From: Arenibacter amylolyticus
Lineage (GTDB): Bacteria; Bacteroidota; Bacteroidia; Flavobacteriales; Flavobacteriaceae
NCBI RefSeq assembly: GCF_002150785.1
Contig: NZ_MTAZ01000007.1
Location: 62,001 to 126,000 of the forward strand
DNA: 64,000 bases
Direction of reading: 5' to 3'
Each line of letters opens with the position of its first letter. The first letter of the stretch is position 1. The notes under the pieces are model-generated. The model was given only the letters and a program-made list of their open reading frames with translations. It was not told where the DNA came from and searched no databases. The position numbers were made by a program, and so were the translations under genes. Shown here in pieces: positions 55,635 to 64,000 of this stretch.

Positions 55635-56840
55635 CTATAAGCTATCGGCCTCAAATTTTAGCGCATATTCACTTGGACTAAGGTCCATTTCACTTTTAAA
55701 AGCCTTACTAAAAGAGCTTCTACTTGAAAAACCGCATTCCCAAGCCAAGGCCTCTATGGTATTAGTTTCTAAAAAACCTATTTCGATTAATTTTTTTGCA
55801 TGCTCCATGCGCAACTTATTCTTGTAGGCGGTAAAAGAAATCCCGTAATATTTCTTTATAAAATAGGAAAGATGGTGTGCTGGTATTTCCAATTCCCTAG
55901 CACATTTGGTAACGTTAAAATCTTTTTCCAAATAGCGTCGCTCCTGTTGCAAGTTTTCCAATTTGGATTTTATTTTGGTTTCCTCCAATCCAAATTTTTG
56001 TTCAGAAGATGGATTGATAGCTTTTTCAATTTTTACAGGCTGTTTTTTAATTCGAGGGTAACCGTGAAGAATTGAGGGAAAGTAAATAGGAATAACACCT
56101 ATGGAAAATATGATAAGATACAGTATCAATGGTATAAGGGCCTTACTGTTTTTATAATGAAACAATAACTCCAACACACTAGATCTCATCATGTTTTCTA
56201 AAGCATATAACATAGCCAAAATAGAAAAGAGCATCAAGAACACCCAAAAAACCATCAACCATTTATTCAAGATAACCTTTTGGTCTTCCTTATTATCTTC
56301 CCTAATAAAATTTCGCAACTTGGGCCATACCAACACTAATGTGGAAAACTGCCACACATGCCGCATAAGCATATGCTGATCTAAATTTAACAACCAATAA
56401 CTTACATGAAGTCTGTTTTTTGGGTCGGTGATAGCCTCATGCAACATACTGTCATATAGCGCATCTGGCTGCAAATAGACGTAGCTTACATCAATCACAC
56501 TTAAAATAAATGGGATAAATAATAATAGGTAGCTATTCTTCCATTTAAATTCATCCTCTATAATTGTTATAAAATAAAAGTAAACAGGGATGGCAATTAC
56601 ATTATAAAGCATCAGTGGCCATAAAAAAAACCAGGGAGCTAGTGCCAAATTTCCACCATCTATGATATAGGCCTGAACTGTGTAGAATGAGAGCAATAGG
56701 TAAAACCCACCCAAAAATCCAGTGGCCTTGGGGTTGGTAGACTTCTTTAGGAAAAATATGCTTGTTAGGATAAAACCAAAAATTCCTGTTATCAATAATA
56801 TATTACTCAAAACAATACTTTTAAAATTCAGGGGCCACAT
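55635..56840 (-). CDS. AraC-family regulator with N-terminal membrane domain
   Basis: A 401-residue protein. Seven hydrophobic segments fill the first 260 residues (for example NILLITGIFGFILTSIFFL, LLLFIPFILSVIDVSYVYL, ALIPLILYLIIFSIGVIPIYF). The C-terminal 100 residues are an AraC-type double helix-turn-helix: KCARELEIPAHHLSYFIKKYYGISFTAYKNKLRMEHAKKLI (HTH 1) and IEALAWECGFSSRSSFSKAFKSEMDLSPSEY (HTH 2 with the conserved GFxSRSSFxKxFK and P). Membrane-anchored AraC regulators of this kind are common in Bacteroidota and sense unknown signals. The BspA-like gene next to it is on the same strand, 280 bp apart. Confidence 0.9.
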   Translation of the reverse strand: MWPLNFKSIVLSNILLITGIFGFILTSIFFLKKSTNPKATGFLGGFYLLLSFYTVQAYIIDGGNLALAPWFFLWPLMLYNVIAIPVYFYFITIIEDEFKWKNSYLLLFIPFILSVIDVSYVYLQPDALYDSMLHEAITDPKNRLHVSYWLLNLDQHMLMRHVWQFSTLVLVWPKLRNFIREDNKEDQKVILNKWLMVFWVFLMLFSILAMLYALENMMRSSVLELLFHYKNSKALIPLILYLIIFSIGVIPIYFPSILHGYPRIKKQPVKIEKAINPSSEQKFGLEETKIKSKLENLQQERRYLEKDFNVTKCARELEIPAHHLSYFIKKYYGISFTAYKNKLRMEHAKKLIEIGFLETNTIEALAWECGFSSRSSFSKAFKSEMDLSPSEYALKFEADSL

Positions 56841-57209
56841 TCATTAGACCGCTTTGCTTATTGATTAAACCCCAGTTTGCTCCCTGTAAACAAAGGCTAT
56901 CTTGGAAACTACCACAGTTTCAGATCCCTTCAATATAGCCAAGAATAAATCAAAAAAAACAGGGCCTAATCAATAATATCACTCTCTATAGTCCCGCGAT
57001 GGAAAATCCATGATCTGGGTCTAAACATTTACATAGACACTTCAAATAAACGGAAAGCAGTAAAAACCACCAACATTAATTTAAAGGAAATCTTTAGCTA
57101 CTATAAACTTTTACGTACTTTACAATACTCTTAAAAGATAATTGGGTACGGGAACAACCCCTTAGTGGTGATGTCGCTTCATTGACACCAATAAATCACT
57201 TATACTTAT
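56841..57209. other. Intergenic region before the 57-64 kb operon
   Basis: About 370 bp, AT-rich, with no gene or repeat I can support. Confidence 0.45.
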
Positions 57210-60200
57210 TTAGAAATCAATATTGGAAAGGGTATCCATGGCCGTTTCTATTAGATCTGCATTTCCATGAAGCAGGTCATTTTTTGTAATCTTATGCCTT
57301 AGGTCTGGCACAATGCCCAGATCTTCTATTGGTTCCCCATTATTACGAAGAATTCTACGGACGGCTACACTTAAATTAGCTCCTTTTGGCATTGGTTTCA
57401 GAGGAATTCCGTCTAGAACTTGATCTGCCATAAGACCCCGCAATATTTCATGACTCCAGACATTTGCCCCTCCTGCACCAGTATTGGAGTGGATTCCTAT
57501 AATCTTCCCCAGGCCATGGTCTTGAAAGCCTGCAGCGAACATATCGGCCGCACTGTAGCAAAGGGCATCGGCAATTAAAACCTTTGGTTGGGGAAAAATA
57601 CTTTTCAACCGTTGCCCCCCTTCCAATTTCGTAATTGGATATCCCCTGGAATAACGGTCTCCCGTAACTTTTGAAAGATTAATTGAACGAATCCAATCCG
57701 ACAGATCAATGATATCATTCTTATCTCCATATTTCTCGCAAAGTTGAAGCGTCAGTTCCGAATTAATGAACTGTGCGCACTGAAATTCCATAGCCCCTTC
57801 CGTTAGGTGTGCCAATAAAAGATCACTGGCTGTAATTAATCCGCCCCCATTCCCTCTAATATCCAATATGAGACCGTTTATAGGATCCTCCTCCAGAATT
57901 TTGAGTACGGAAATGAAATCTTCTACAAACTTTTCTGCATTGGAAGCGGCAAAACTATAGATTCGGATATACCCAAAACTTAGACCTTCCGAGGATTTTT
58001 TTACAACCTTCCCCTTCATTAAATCCGGGTAGTTCTTGGGACGGGCCCACGAACTCTTTTTTTGGGGAGGTCTATTTTTGGTTGCCCCACCATATAGGGT
58101 TCCCTTTAACCCATTAACCGACAAGGTATCGTAATCAAAACCATAGGACAACATGGTAGCGTTTTTTTTCTGTTTGTCCAGATCAAATTGGGGCGGGTGA
58201 TACGAAACCAACCATTCAAATTGGAGCTCCAAATATGTAGCCGTTTCGGGATCAAAACATTCCAATTGGACCCTATGTTCAATTGGCGGACTGGAAGTCC
58301 CCAAAGAGCGTATGGTAAGCGTATCCAACCCCCTTGCATCCCTAGCTGCCTCATTACTCCCCGATTGATTTTCGGAGTTTAGCGCTATCGCCTTTTTTAT
58401 TGGAATATTGTTCCAGTACAATACCTCCAGTCCAGTTTTATAATCCGGGTTATCCATTAGGATATCCCTAAAATAAGTGGTGATGATATATTTAGGCTCA
58501 GTATCGAAGGGAGTGGGATAGTATTCTTCAATAAGAAATGGCAAAAAAGCAAACCTATTTTTATACGGTCTGGGAAGAATGTATTTAGTGTGCAGGTCTC
58601 TAAGGGAACTGAAAATATGTAGAAGTTCCTGGTGAAACTTATAGTCGTCCTCTAACCGCTCCGGATGATATTTGGCATCATTTTTAATGTTGCGCTTCAT
58701 TAAATCAATTCTGTGTATTGGATGTACGGCATACATAGACCTCTTAAGTACCTGATGCACATATACTTCCCCAAGGATAAGTTTCACCTGGTCCAAAATG
58801 CACAATTTCTCCCCCACGGATAAATTACTGGACATTTTCTCGAAGGTTTCCAAGGGAATGGGTTCCTCCAAGTTTATTAATTTCAGTCCCTCTATATTAT
58901 AATCGCTGTGCATTAGGGACAAAGACGACCGGTCATAGAAATCCGGCAATTCCTTTCTTATATATGCCGGTAAGGGATGGTAGGCCATTCTTCTAAAATG
59001 CTCATCGTCTTCCATTACCGTTAGCTTGTCCAAGGGAAGCGGTTTGGCAATTTCACTGAAGGGGATGCCCCCGCCCCATTCCAATTGCGCCTCGTCCAAA
59101 TCCGCATCGGCACCCTCATGATGATCGGTTACTAAAATCCATTCAGTATTCAAGGGGTTATCCGATGCAGTCAATAAAGGGCTCCCATTGGCCTGCTCCA
59201 AGTTGGCAGCCAGCTCATTTAAATTATTGAGACCCCGTGCTATTTTATCCTTGGCTGCTTGAAGAGCCACGCCCTGGAGAATATTATCGGGGTCCGACTC
59301 CTTCAGGTAGAGGTATCTGGTAGAATTCGCTATTTTAAATTTTTCTATATGTAGGGGGTCAAAATCAAATTTTTTTATAATTCTGTTTTGGGCACATCTA
59401 GGGACTCCATTAATAAAAATTCCCAAAAGACTTATTTCCGAAGCCTGAATTAACTTGTAATACGGATCACCTTTGTAGCCATGAACAACAATCATATCTG
59501 CCTTTTTCCCCGTTTCCAGTGATCCTAAGGCTCCTTCCCATCCCAGTATACGGGCAGGATTGGAAGTAACCATACGCACCAATTCCTCATTAGAAAAAAC
59601 AGGCGCATCATATTCGTATTGACTTACCAGATAGGCAACTTTTAACTCTTCCAATAGATTTTTACTCCCGCTGGGCGACCAATCGGATCCCAAAGCGATC
59701 AATATGTCATTGCGCTTGGCCGCTTTAATATTGGCCGTACCACCGTAAAGCACCAAATTACTCATTGGGGACCAGGTCATGGACCCTCCATGATCTCCTA
59801 AAACCTTAAAATCTTCAGGTTCTAAGCCGGCACAATGTATCCCGTTTACCTTTGGGGTGATGGCCCATTGACCATCGGAAATCCGTAGGTTGGTAAAAAA
59901 GGACCTTGCCCTTTCATCTACTCCTTCCGCAAGATGCAACAATCGGGTCTTTATTTCGGACAGGGAGTCCTTAAATGCCTGGGCTCCCCCTGGTCTAACA
60001 TCGGCAATTTTGGTGAGCGCTTCCGGCAAGGCGTCCTCATTGGTTTCTTCTACATTCCTGATAACCCCATGGAAAACCTTTTTAGTAAGGCTAGAATTAG
60101 CCAAAGTAATCCCCTGTGAGGTAGTTACCCCACCCACTAGACATTTACATTCCACATATCTAACAATTGCCTGCGGAAATCCGGGGGATTTGCCCAAGGT

Positions 60201-60542
60201 TTGCATGGGACCGGTTACATTAATACGATAGCCTTTTATCCCCTTCCATTGGGAATGGTTCCTATACTGTTTATCCGCTATCCAGTAGGGTAATATATTA
60301 TAGGGAAGATGGTTGTGAAGCTCAATCATTCCCGGATAAATGGTTCCTCCGGCTTTTATGACATCTGCTTTTTTGAAGCCGTCGGGAAGTCCTTCATTCA
60401 CTTTCCTAATGCCCACTATGTTCCCATTTTGCACAAATACCCTCCCCCTATCCAGAACCCTGCTATCCTTATCCATAGTAACGATCCTGCCCTCTAGAGC
60501 ATACTTAAGATTAAAATTGGGATGTATAGGATGGTTGGGCAT
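57210..60542 (-). CDS. Amidohydrolase / S41 peptidase fusion protein
   Basis: A 1110-residue cytosolic protein (no signal peptide). Residues 10-400 form an amidohydrolase domain: MIELHNHLP with metal ligands His76 and His78, GIHCAGL (His236), GDHGG (His251) and LGSDWSP with the catalytic Asp287; it resembles deaminase/TRZ-type enzymes. About 400-600 is a helical linker with no family found. About 610-1100 is an S41 (tricorn-like) peptidase: SLRDLHTKY (His651), GLILDIRGNGGG (891-901) and ADALCYSAADMFAA with the nucleophile Ser997 (then KIIG, TGAGG). All these residues are intact, so both activities are possible. The gene starts 3 bp after the UDG-like gene, so translation is coupled. Confidence 0.85.
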   Translation of the reverse strand: MPNHPIHPNFNLKYALEGRIVTMDKDSRVLDRGRVFVQNGNIVGIRKVNEGLPDGFKKADVIKAGGTIYPGMIELHNHLPYNILPYWIADKQYRNHSQWKGIKGYRINVTGPMQTLGKSPGFPQAIVRYVECKCLVGGVTTSQGITLANSSLTKKVFHGVIRNVEETNEDALPEALTKIADVRPGGAQAFKDSLSEIKTRLLHLAEGVDERARSFFTNLRISDGQWAITPKVNGIHCAGLEPEDFKVLGDHGGSMTWSPMSNLVLYGGTANIKAAKRNDILIALGSDWSPSGSKNLLEELKVAYLVSQYEYDAPVFSNEELVRMVTSNPARILGWEGALGSLETGKKADMIVVHGYKGDPYYKLIQASEISLLGIFINGVPRCAQNRIIKKFDFDPLHIEKFKIANSTRYLYLKESDPDNILQGVALQAAKDKIARGLNNLNELAANLEQANGSPLLTASDNPLNTEWILVTDHHEGADADLDEAQLEWGGGIPFSEIAKPLPLDKLTVMEDDEHFRRMAYHPLPAYIRKELPDFYDRSSLSLMHSDYNIEGLKLINLEEPIPLETFEKMSSNLSVGEKLCILDQVKLILGEVYVHQVLKRSMYAVHPIHRIDLMKRNIKNDAKYHPERLEDDYKFHQELLHIFSSLRDLHTKYILPRPYKNRFAFLPFLIEEYYPTPFDTEPKYIITTYFRDILMDNPDYKTGLEVLYWNNIPIKKAIALNSENQSGSNEAARDARGLDTLTIRSLGTSSPPIEHRVQLECFDPETATYLELQFEWLVSYHPPQFDLDKQKKNATMLSYGFDYDTLSVNGLKGTLYGGATKNRPPQKKSSWARPKNYPDLMKGKVVKKSSEGLSFGYIRIYSFAASNAEKFVEDFISVLKILEEDPINGLILDIRGNGGGLITASDLLLAHLTEGAMEFQCAQFINSELTLQLCEKYGDKNDIIDLSDWIRSINLSKVTGDRYSRGYPITKLEGGQRLKSIFPQPKVLIADALCYSAADMFAAGFQDHGLGKIIGIHSNTGAGGANVWSHEILRGLMADQVLDGIPLKPMPKGANLSVAVRRILRNNGEPIEDLGIVPDLRHKITKNDLLHGNADLIETAMDTLSNIDF

Positions 60543-60545
60543 GGG

Positions 60546-61502
60546 TTAGATGGATTGCCAAATTATATTTTTCACCCTATCCGCGGGGTCTCGTTTGCTA
60601 TTGGTTCCATGTGTGCCATGCCAATAAGGAAGGCCGTAGGGCAAATCATATCTAGGGATATCGGCCATATGCAGCGTTTGGTCCCAATTTCCGGAATACG
60701 GGCTAAGATCCAATGCGGAAGCATCATCCGGTGTCAAAAAATCTGCAATAGGCGCTAACTGGTCATTCCAACTGGGATGAGTAGTTTGCTCCGGAGCTGT
60801 TGGATGTACCAAATTAAAAACCGTAATATTCTTGGAATTCTCCCAATGATTCAAGGCGTGCTTGGCTCCTGCCCCAAAAGTTAAAATTGCTTGGATGGGA
60901 TTTTTTTTGATGAAGGTATTTATCAAATCATCCCGAAATGTTTTAAGCGTAGGTTCCAAGGAGACTCTCCGCATTTCCGTATCAAATTGCCCTTTAATGC
61001 TATAGGCAAATGTGTTTATAATGATATACGACCGGGTGATGCCCACCTTGTTTAAAAATTTTTGTAACCGTTGTCCTGCCGATCCCACGAATGCTCTTCT
61101 GGCAATCGCTTCGTCGGTTGATGGGTCTTGACCAATGATCAACACCCTAGCGGTATTGTCCAGTCTTCCTCTGTACAACACCCCCCCAAAGGCCGTTCTA
61201 AAACGCTGGGAAGGATGGTGTAGATAATAGTCATCGGAAAGTTCGGAGAATTTTTGAAGCCAAAATGGCGGTGGACCTGGATCGTACTCATTGTCCATTG
61301 CTGCACGTTGTATACCTTGGGCAGCAAGAAAAAAAGAATTGGCGCCTAGGTCATTAATGGTTTTAATATTAAACGCCTCCTGTAAAAGAGCCGCATCTTT
61401 AGGGGACACCCCTTTTAAAGCAGCAACCGGCAGCTCTCCCAGTTCTTGGATCGATTTCTGGTAGTGGTCCTTTATGATAAGCTTATCCAAGGCAAACGAC
61501 AT
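60546..61502 (-). CDS. Uracil-DNA-glycosylase-like protein without cysteines
   Basis: A 318-residue protein. Residues about 20-65 (LPVAALKGVSPKDAALLQEAFNIKTINDLG) resemble a helix-hairpin-helix-type DNA-binding unit. The UDG-fold core is at about 100-255: VLIIGQDPSTDEA with GQDP at 124-127 (motif A), AFVGSAGQRLQKFLNKVGI, IINTFAYSIKGQ and VFNLVHPTAPEQT (motif B, HP at 233-234). GQDP resembles family 1 and AFVGSAGQ resembles family 4/5. There is no cysteine in the whole chain, so the Fe-S cluster of family 4/5 is absent. It follows the STAND gene and is directly coupled to the fusion gene. Base excision or DNA sensing in a conflict system is inference. Confidence 0.72.
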   Translation of the reverse strand: MSFALDKLIIKDHYQKSIQELGELPVAALKGVSPKDAALLQEAFNIKTINDLGANSFFLAAQGIQRAAMDNEYDPGPPPFWLQKFSELSDDYYLHHPSQRFRTAFGGVLYRGRLDNTARVLIIGQDPSTDEAIARRAFVGSAGQRLQKFLNKVGITRSYIIINTFAYSIKGQFDTEMRRVSLEPTLKTFRDDLINTFIKKNPIQAILTFGAGAKHALNHWENSKNITVFNLVHPTAPEQTTHPSWNDQLAPIADFLTPDDASALDLSPYSGNWDQTLHMADIPRYDLPYGLPYWHGTHGTNSKRDPADRVKNIIWQSI

Positions 61503-61713
61503 AGGATTATATTTTAGCTATTCTAACAGGGGGAATCACAGTACTATCAGGGAGAAAAGTGCCATCGGCAGTAACAATTTAGTCAATTTGATTCAATAGA
61601 TTGGGTACAACTGCATAGTTGGTGCCTATGAGTGTATAAATGGTGCTAGTTGGTGTTGATTAAGCTACTTAGTATTCCCTTTGGTGATATAGATGGTAAT
61701 TCCAAGGAAGGAA
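61503..61713. other. Gap between the STAND and UDG-like genes
   Basis: 211 bp, AT-rich. No promoter consensus or terminator recognised, so co-transcription through the gap is possible. Confidence 0.4.
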
Positions 61714-63837
61714 TTAATTGGCTGTTTTGGAATAGGCTTTTTTACCATACTCCTTGATTTCCGCAAAATGTGCCATAAATAGTTTCATTTGAGAAATCGC
61801 TTTCGAATCAAGGGTATATTTCTTTGCTCGGACTTCCTTTTGTATTTCAGCAACCGTTTTTTCCGCTTCCGCAATTAAACTTGGAGTCCAAGCCGTAATT
61901 TTGGTCTTGGTAAGAAAGTAAAAGGCATCTCCCAATTCCTCGGGGGTCATTTCCCCCCTGTTAGCGGATTGAAGCGTTTTCAGGGTTTTCAAAATCGCAT
62001 CCGAATTACTGGCCTCATTGGTTCTTTTCACCTGTAAATCCTTCCTTCTAATGTCCTGTTCAGATTGCTTTATGGCGGTATTTAGGTTGGCGGAAACTTG
62101 GGTCAACCTATTTTTAGTAGCGTTATCAGCCCCGGATTGCGCGATGATATTCTCAATGGAATCCTGGGCACTTTTTAAGGTTTCCAGTTGTGCCGTTGCC
62201 TCATCCCTTTCCTTTAGAGCTACCTTAGCAATACTGTCATTTAAATTAGCAAGTTTGTTCGCAGATTTTTCCGCTGCCTCACTTTTTTCTTTTAACTTTT
62301 TATAATTAAAGGTCGTAAAAAGGGTTACTGCAGAAATCAACACCAAAGCTGCAATCCAATAGAATAAGGCGCGGAGTCTTTTTTTACTTCTTAGTTCCTG
62401 TTTTAACCTTGCCTCCTCCAATCGTAGATTTTCCAGGTTTTGATCATCACTAGCCTTGAGATACTCCATGGCCAACTCAAATCCTTCTTTATAACGATTT
62501 GCCCATACCTTGGTAGGTTTAAATTTATTTTTCCATTCAAGGGCCAGTTCCAGCTCACTCCCGCTAAGAAAGTCCTTTTTTCCCTGTTGGTGCAGCTCGG
62601 CAGCTTCCACCAACCGCAGATAGATCTTGGCCGATTCTGCTTCTTCATCCATCCATCGATTCAACCGTTGCCATTCCCTAATCAGGCTTTCATGGGAGAT
62701 ATCTATCACCTTATCCCTTGTATCGGCTACGTCATTTACAATAAGAAAGGAGCGTTTCCCTTTTATAAAGAATTGGATTATCCGAAGTACCTCCTCTGGC
62801 TTGGCTCCGGTGAGTTCTACCAGTTGGCTGAGCAGGACAGGGCGTCTGGTCTTACGGCCATGTTCATCGATGGTCGTCAGGGACTGAAAAATTTCCTTAG
62901 CGATGGAGAACTGTCTCTTATCCATGCCGGCCAGGGCCTCGTCTGCATGTTTTGCCAATGCCTCCTGCATGCCCCCTATATATTCATAATCGCGCATATC
63001 CAATTCCCCACTTTTGTCCTCCTGCAGTTCGTGATCCCAAATACGCATCAATGCATGTTGTAATAAGGGCAATTCATCTTCATACTGGCCTACATCATTC
63101 AGAAGCCTGGAGACTAGGGCGGGATTGAGTTTGCCAGCATATAATTTTGCCGGTCCTTCTATGGCCATTTTTAATTGAACCCGATTTAGTTTGGGTACCA
63201 GAAACAGGCTTTTGTTCATGGCCTCGGGCAGCCCATAAAACTTTGTACAATCCCCCAAAAAGTCGGACCGCATGGTAATTACCACATAGAAAGGGACTTC
63301 CTGCTGCTTGGAGAGTTCCAGCATTATATTTACGAAGTCATTCGCTTCGTCTTTGTTGGCAGCACTTTTCTGAACCTTGGTAAAGCGGAACAATTCCTCA
63401 AATTGATCTATTAAAAGAAAGAAGTTTTTATGCTGCTGTTGTTTTATATTTTTGAGAAACTGGAGTAAGGGACTTATCCCATCCACTTCCATTGCACTTA
63501 AAAGTCTGGGAATTTCCTGAAGATCCCTTTCGGCATCAGTCCACCCTACCAACACCTTTACCAGATTATAAAGTGGGGCTTGCCCAGGACGCATAATCCC
63601 GATACACCATTGATCGCTTCCCTGTATTAAATAGCCTGCCTTTAGAGCAGGAATGACTCCCGCTCGTAATAGGGACGACTTACCGCAACCGGAACTCCCT
63701 ACTACCGCAACGAAATGGTAGCTGTGCAACTGCTGCAACAACTCCATGACCTGGTCATTACGACCAAAAAACAGCAAACTCTCATCCACGTCAAAGGGCC
63801 GCAGGCCTACATATGGATTTAATGAATCTCCCTTCAT
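61714..63837 (-). CDS. STAND-type NTPase with transmembrane segment and coiled coil
   Basis: A 707-residue protein. The start NPYVGLRPFDVDESLLFFGR is the signature of the nSTAND1-like family. Walker A is GSSGCGKSSLL (47-57), Walker B FFLLIDQFEELF (139-150) and MRSDFLGDC near 189-197 is the arginine-sensor region. A winged-helix-like part (about 210-390, ELPLLQHALMRIWDHE, DISHESLIREWQRLNRW) follows, typical of STAND regulators. One transmembrane helix lies at about 488-510 (LFYWIAALVLISAVTLFTTF), then a long coiled coil (515-620). The ATPase thus faces the cytosol. STAND proteins are signal-dependent switches in immunity and programmed death. The upstream gene overlaps its start by 4 bp (ATGA). 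Confidence 0.86.
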   Translation of the reverse strand: MKGDSLNPYVGLRPFDVDESLLFFGRNDQVMELLQQLHSYHFVAVVGSSGCGKSSLLRAGVIPALKAGYLIQGSDQWCIGIMRPGQAPLYNLVKVLVGWTDAERDLQEIPRLLSAMEVDGISPLLQFLKNIKQQQHKNFFLLIDQFEELFRFTKVQKSAANKDEANDFVNIMLELSKQQEVPFYVVITMRSDFLGDCTKFYGLPEAMNKSLFLVPKLNRVQLKMAIEGPAKLYAGKLNPALVSRLLNDVGQYEDELPLLQHALMRIWDHELQEDKSGELDMRDYEYIGGMQEALAKHADEALAGMDKRQFSIAKEIFQSLTTIDEHGRKTRRPVLLSQLVELTGAKPEEVLRIIQFFIKGKRSFLIVNDVADTRDKVIDISHESLIREWQRLNRWMDEEAESAKIYLRLVEAAELHQQGKKDFLSGSELELALEWKNKFKPTKVWANRYKEGFELAMEYLKASDDQNLENLRLEEARLKQELRSKKRLRALFYWIAALVLISAVTLFTTFNYKKLKEKSEAAEKSANKLANLNDSIAKVALKERDEATAQLETLKSAQDSIENIIAQSGADNATKNRLTQVSANLNTAIKQSEQDIRRKDLQVKRTNEASNSDAILKTLKTLQSANRGEMTPEELGDAFYFLTKTKITAWTPSLIAEAEKTVAEIQKEVRAKKYTLDSKAISQMKLFMAHFAEIKEYGKKAYSKTAN

Positions 63838-64000
63838 ACTCCCGTAGGTTTTAATGCTTTTATAAACTTTTCCAGTGCCAAACCATCTAAAACCTGTTGA
63901 TTGCTATTGTCAATAATGTTAATTTTCAGAAACTTTTGATTGATCCACAGATCGTTGTCTTCCTTGTGTGGCGGTGCCATATAAATTAGGAAATCCTCAA
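63834..64000 (-). CDS. C-terminal end of a gene upstream of the STAND NTPase (partial)
   Basis: The last 55 codons of a gene that enters from outside the window. The end reads EDFLIYMAPPHKEDNDLWIN, then KFLKINIIDNSNQQVL and ALEKFIKALKPTGV before TGA at 63834. No domain can be named from this tail. The TGA overlaps the STAND start codon (ATGA), so this gene is the leader of the same operon, and its identity would help decide what the system does. Confidence 0.75.
   Translation of the reverse strand, partial: EDFLIYMAPPHKEDNDLWINQKFLKINIIDNSNQQVLDGLALEKFIKALKPTGV

Noticed and set aside
61503-61713. A small gene or RNA between STAND and UDG-like genes
   Set aside because: No open frame with protein-like content or stable inverted repeat was found.

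Overview
The window reads as chromosome of a marine-type member of the Bacteroidota, family Flavobacteriaceae. Three things point there: the tmRNA encodes the tag GENNYALAA; several putative promoters carry the Bacteroidota -7 box TAnnTTTG (the cold-shock gene has the full TTTG-N19-TATATTTG); and housekeeping genes of flavobacterial type (mdh, gyrB, asnB, typA, kdsA, ftsE) alternate with DUF2911, DUF6588-like, TPR/TonB-receptor, LytS/LytTR and ThuA/sugar-dehydrogenase proteins. No rRNA, tRNA, CRISPR array or intact prophage was seen.

Layout. 0-1.7 kb: start of mdh, a small lipoprotein, an intergenic repeat and an HPP membrane protein. 1.9-5.5 kb: an AT-rich two-gene cassette, a PLD-nuclease/DEAD helicase/DUF3427-type protein overlapping a MutT-like Nudix gene, which looks acquired and may serve defence or repair. 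5.8-8.0 kb: a lipoprotein, a frameshifted mini-gene and a repeat-dense gene desert. 8.0-20.8 kb: DUF6588-like protein, gyrB, asnB, DUF2911, a FUSC transporter, an amidohydrolase, a J-domain-like coiled-coil protein and small enzymes. 21.3-22.9 kb: an AT-rich BKACE plus GNAT-like pair. 23.1-32.7 kb: ABC-F, a cysteine-cluster protein, csp with a good promoter and terminator, a TPR protein with a TonB-receptor-like barrel, and ftsE. 33.2-36.0 kb: a secreted protein built from 36-residue repeats, then a LytS/LytTR two-component pair. 36.2-41.2 kb: a ThuA/sugar-dehydrogenase/PKD/cytochrome c fusion, a degenerate-Nudix membrane protein and a polyphosphate glucokinase. 41.3-47.0 kb: typA, a DinB protein, kdsA, a Bor-like lipoprotein and an FAD oxidoreductase.

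47-57 kb is accessory in character. It holds repeats, a saccharopine-dehydrogenase-like gene, the tmRNA with a repeat between its likely promoter and its 5' end and a partial copy of its 3' end downstream, a cell-wall hydrolase, a secreted phosphatase/nuclease-fold lipoprotein, a gene broken by an in-frame stop, an inactivated IS1634-type transposase, a BspA-like protein and an AraC regulator.

57.2-64.0 kb is the best candidate for an undescribed system. On the minus strand, a gene entering from outside the window overlaps (ATGA) a membrane-anchored STAND NTPase. Then come a cysteine-free uracil-DNA-glycosylase-like protein with a possible HhH N-terminus and, 3 bp later, a 1110-residue fusion of an amidohydrolase with an S41 (tricorn-like) peptidase. 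A signalling NTPase beside a DNA-base-excision fold and a hydrolase/protease fusion resembles the modular build of NTPase-regulated conflict systems, but its function here is inference.
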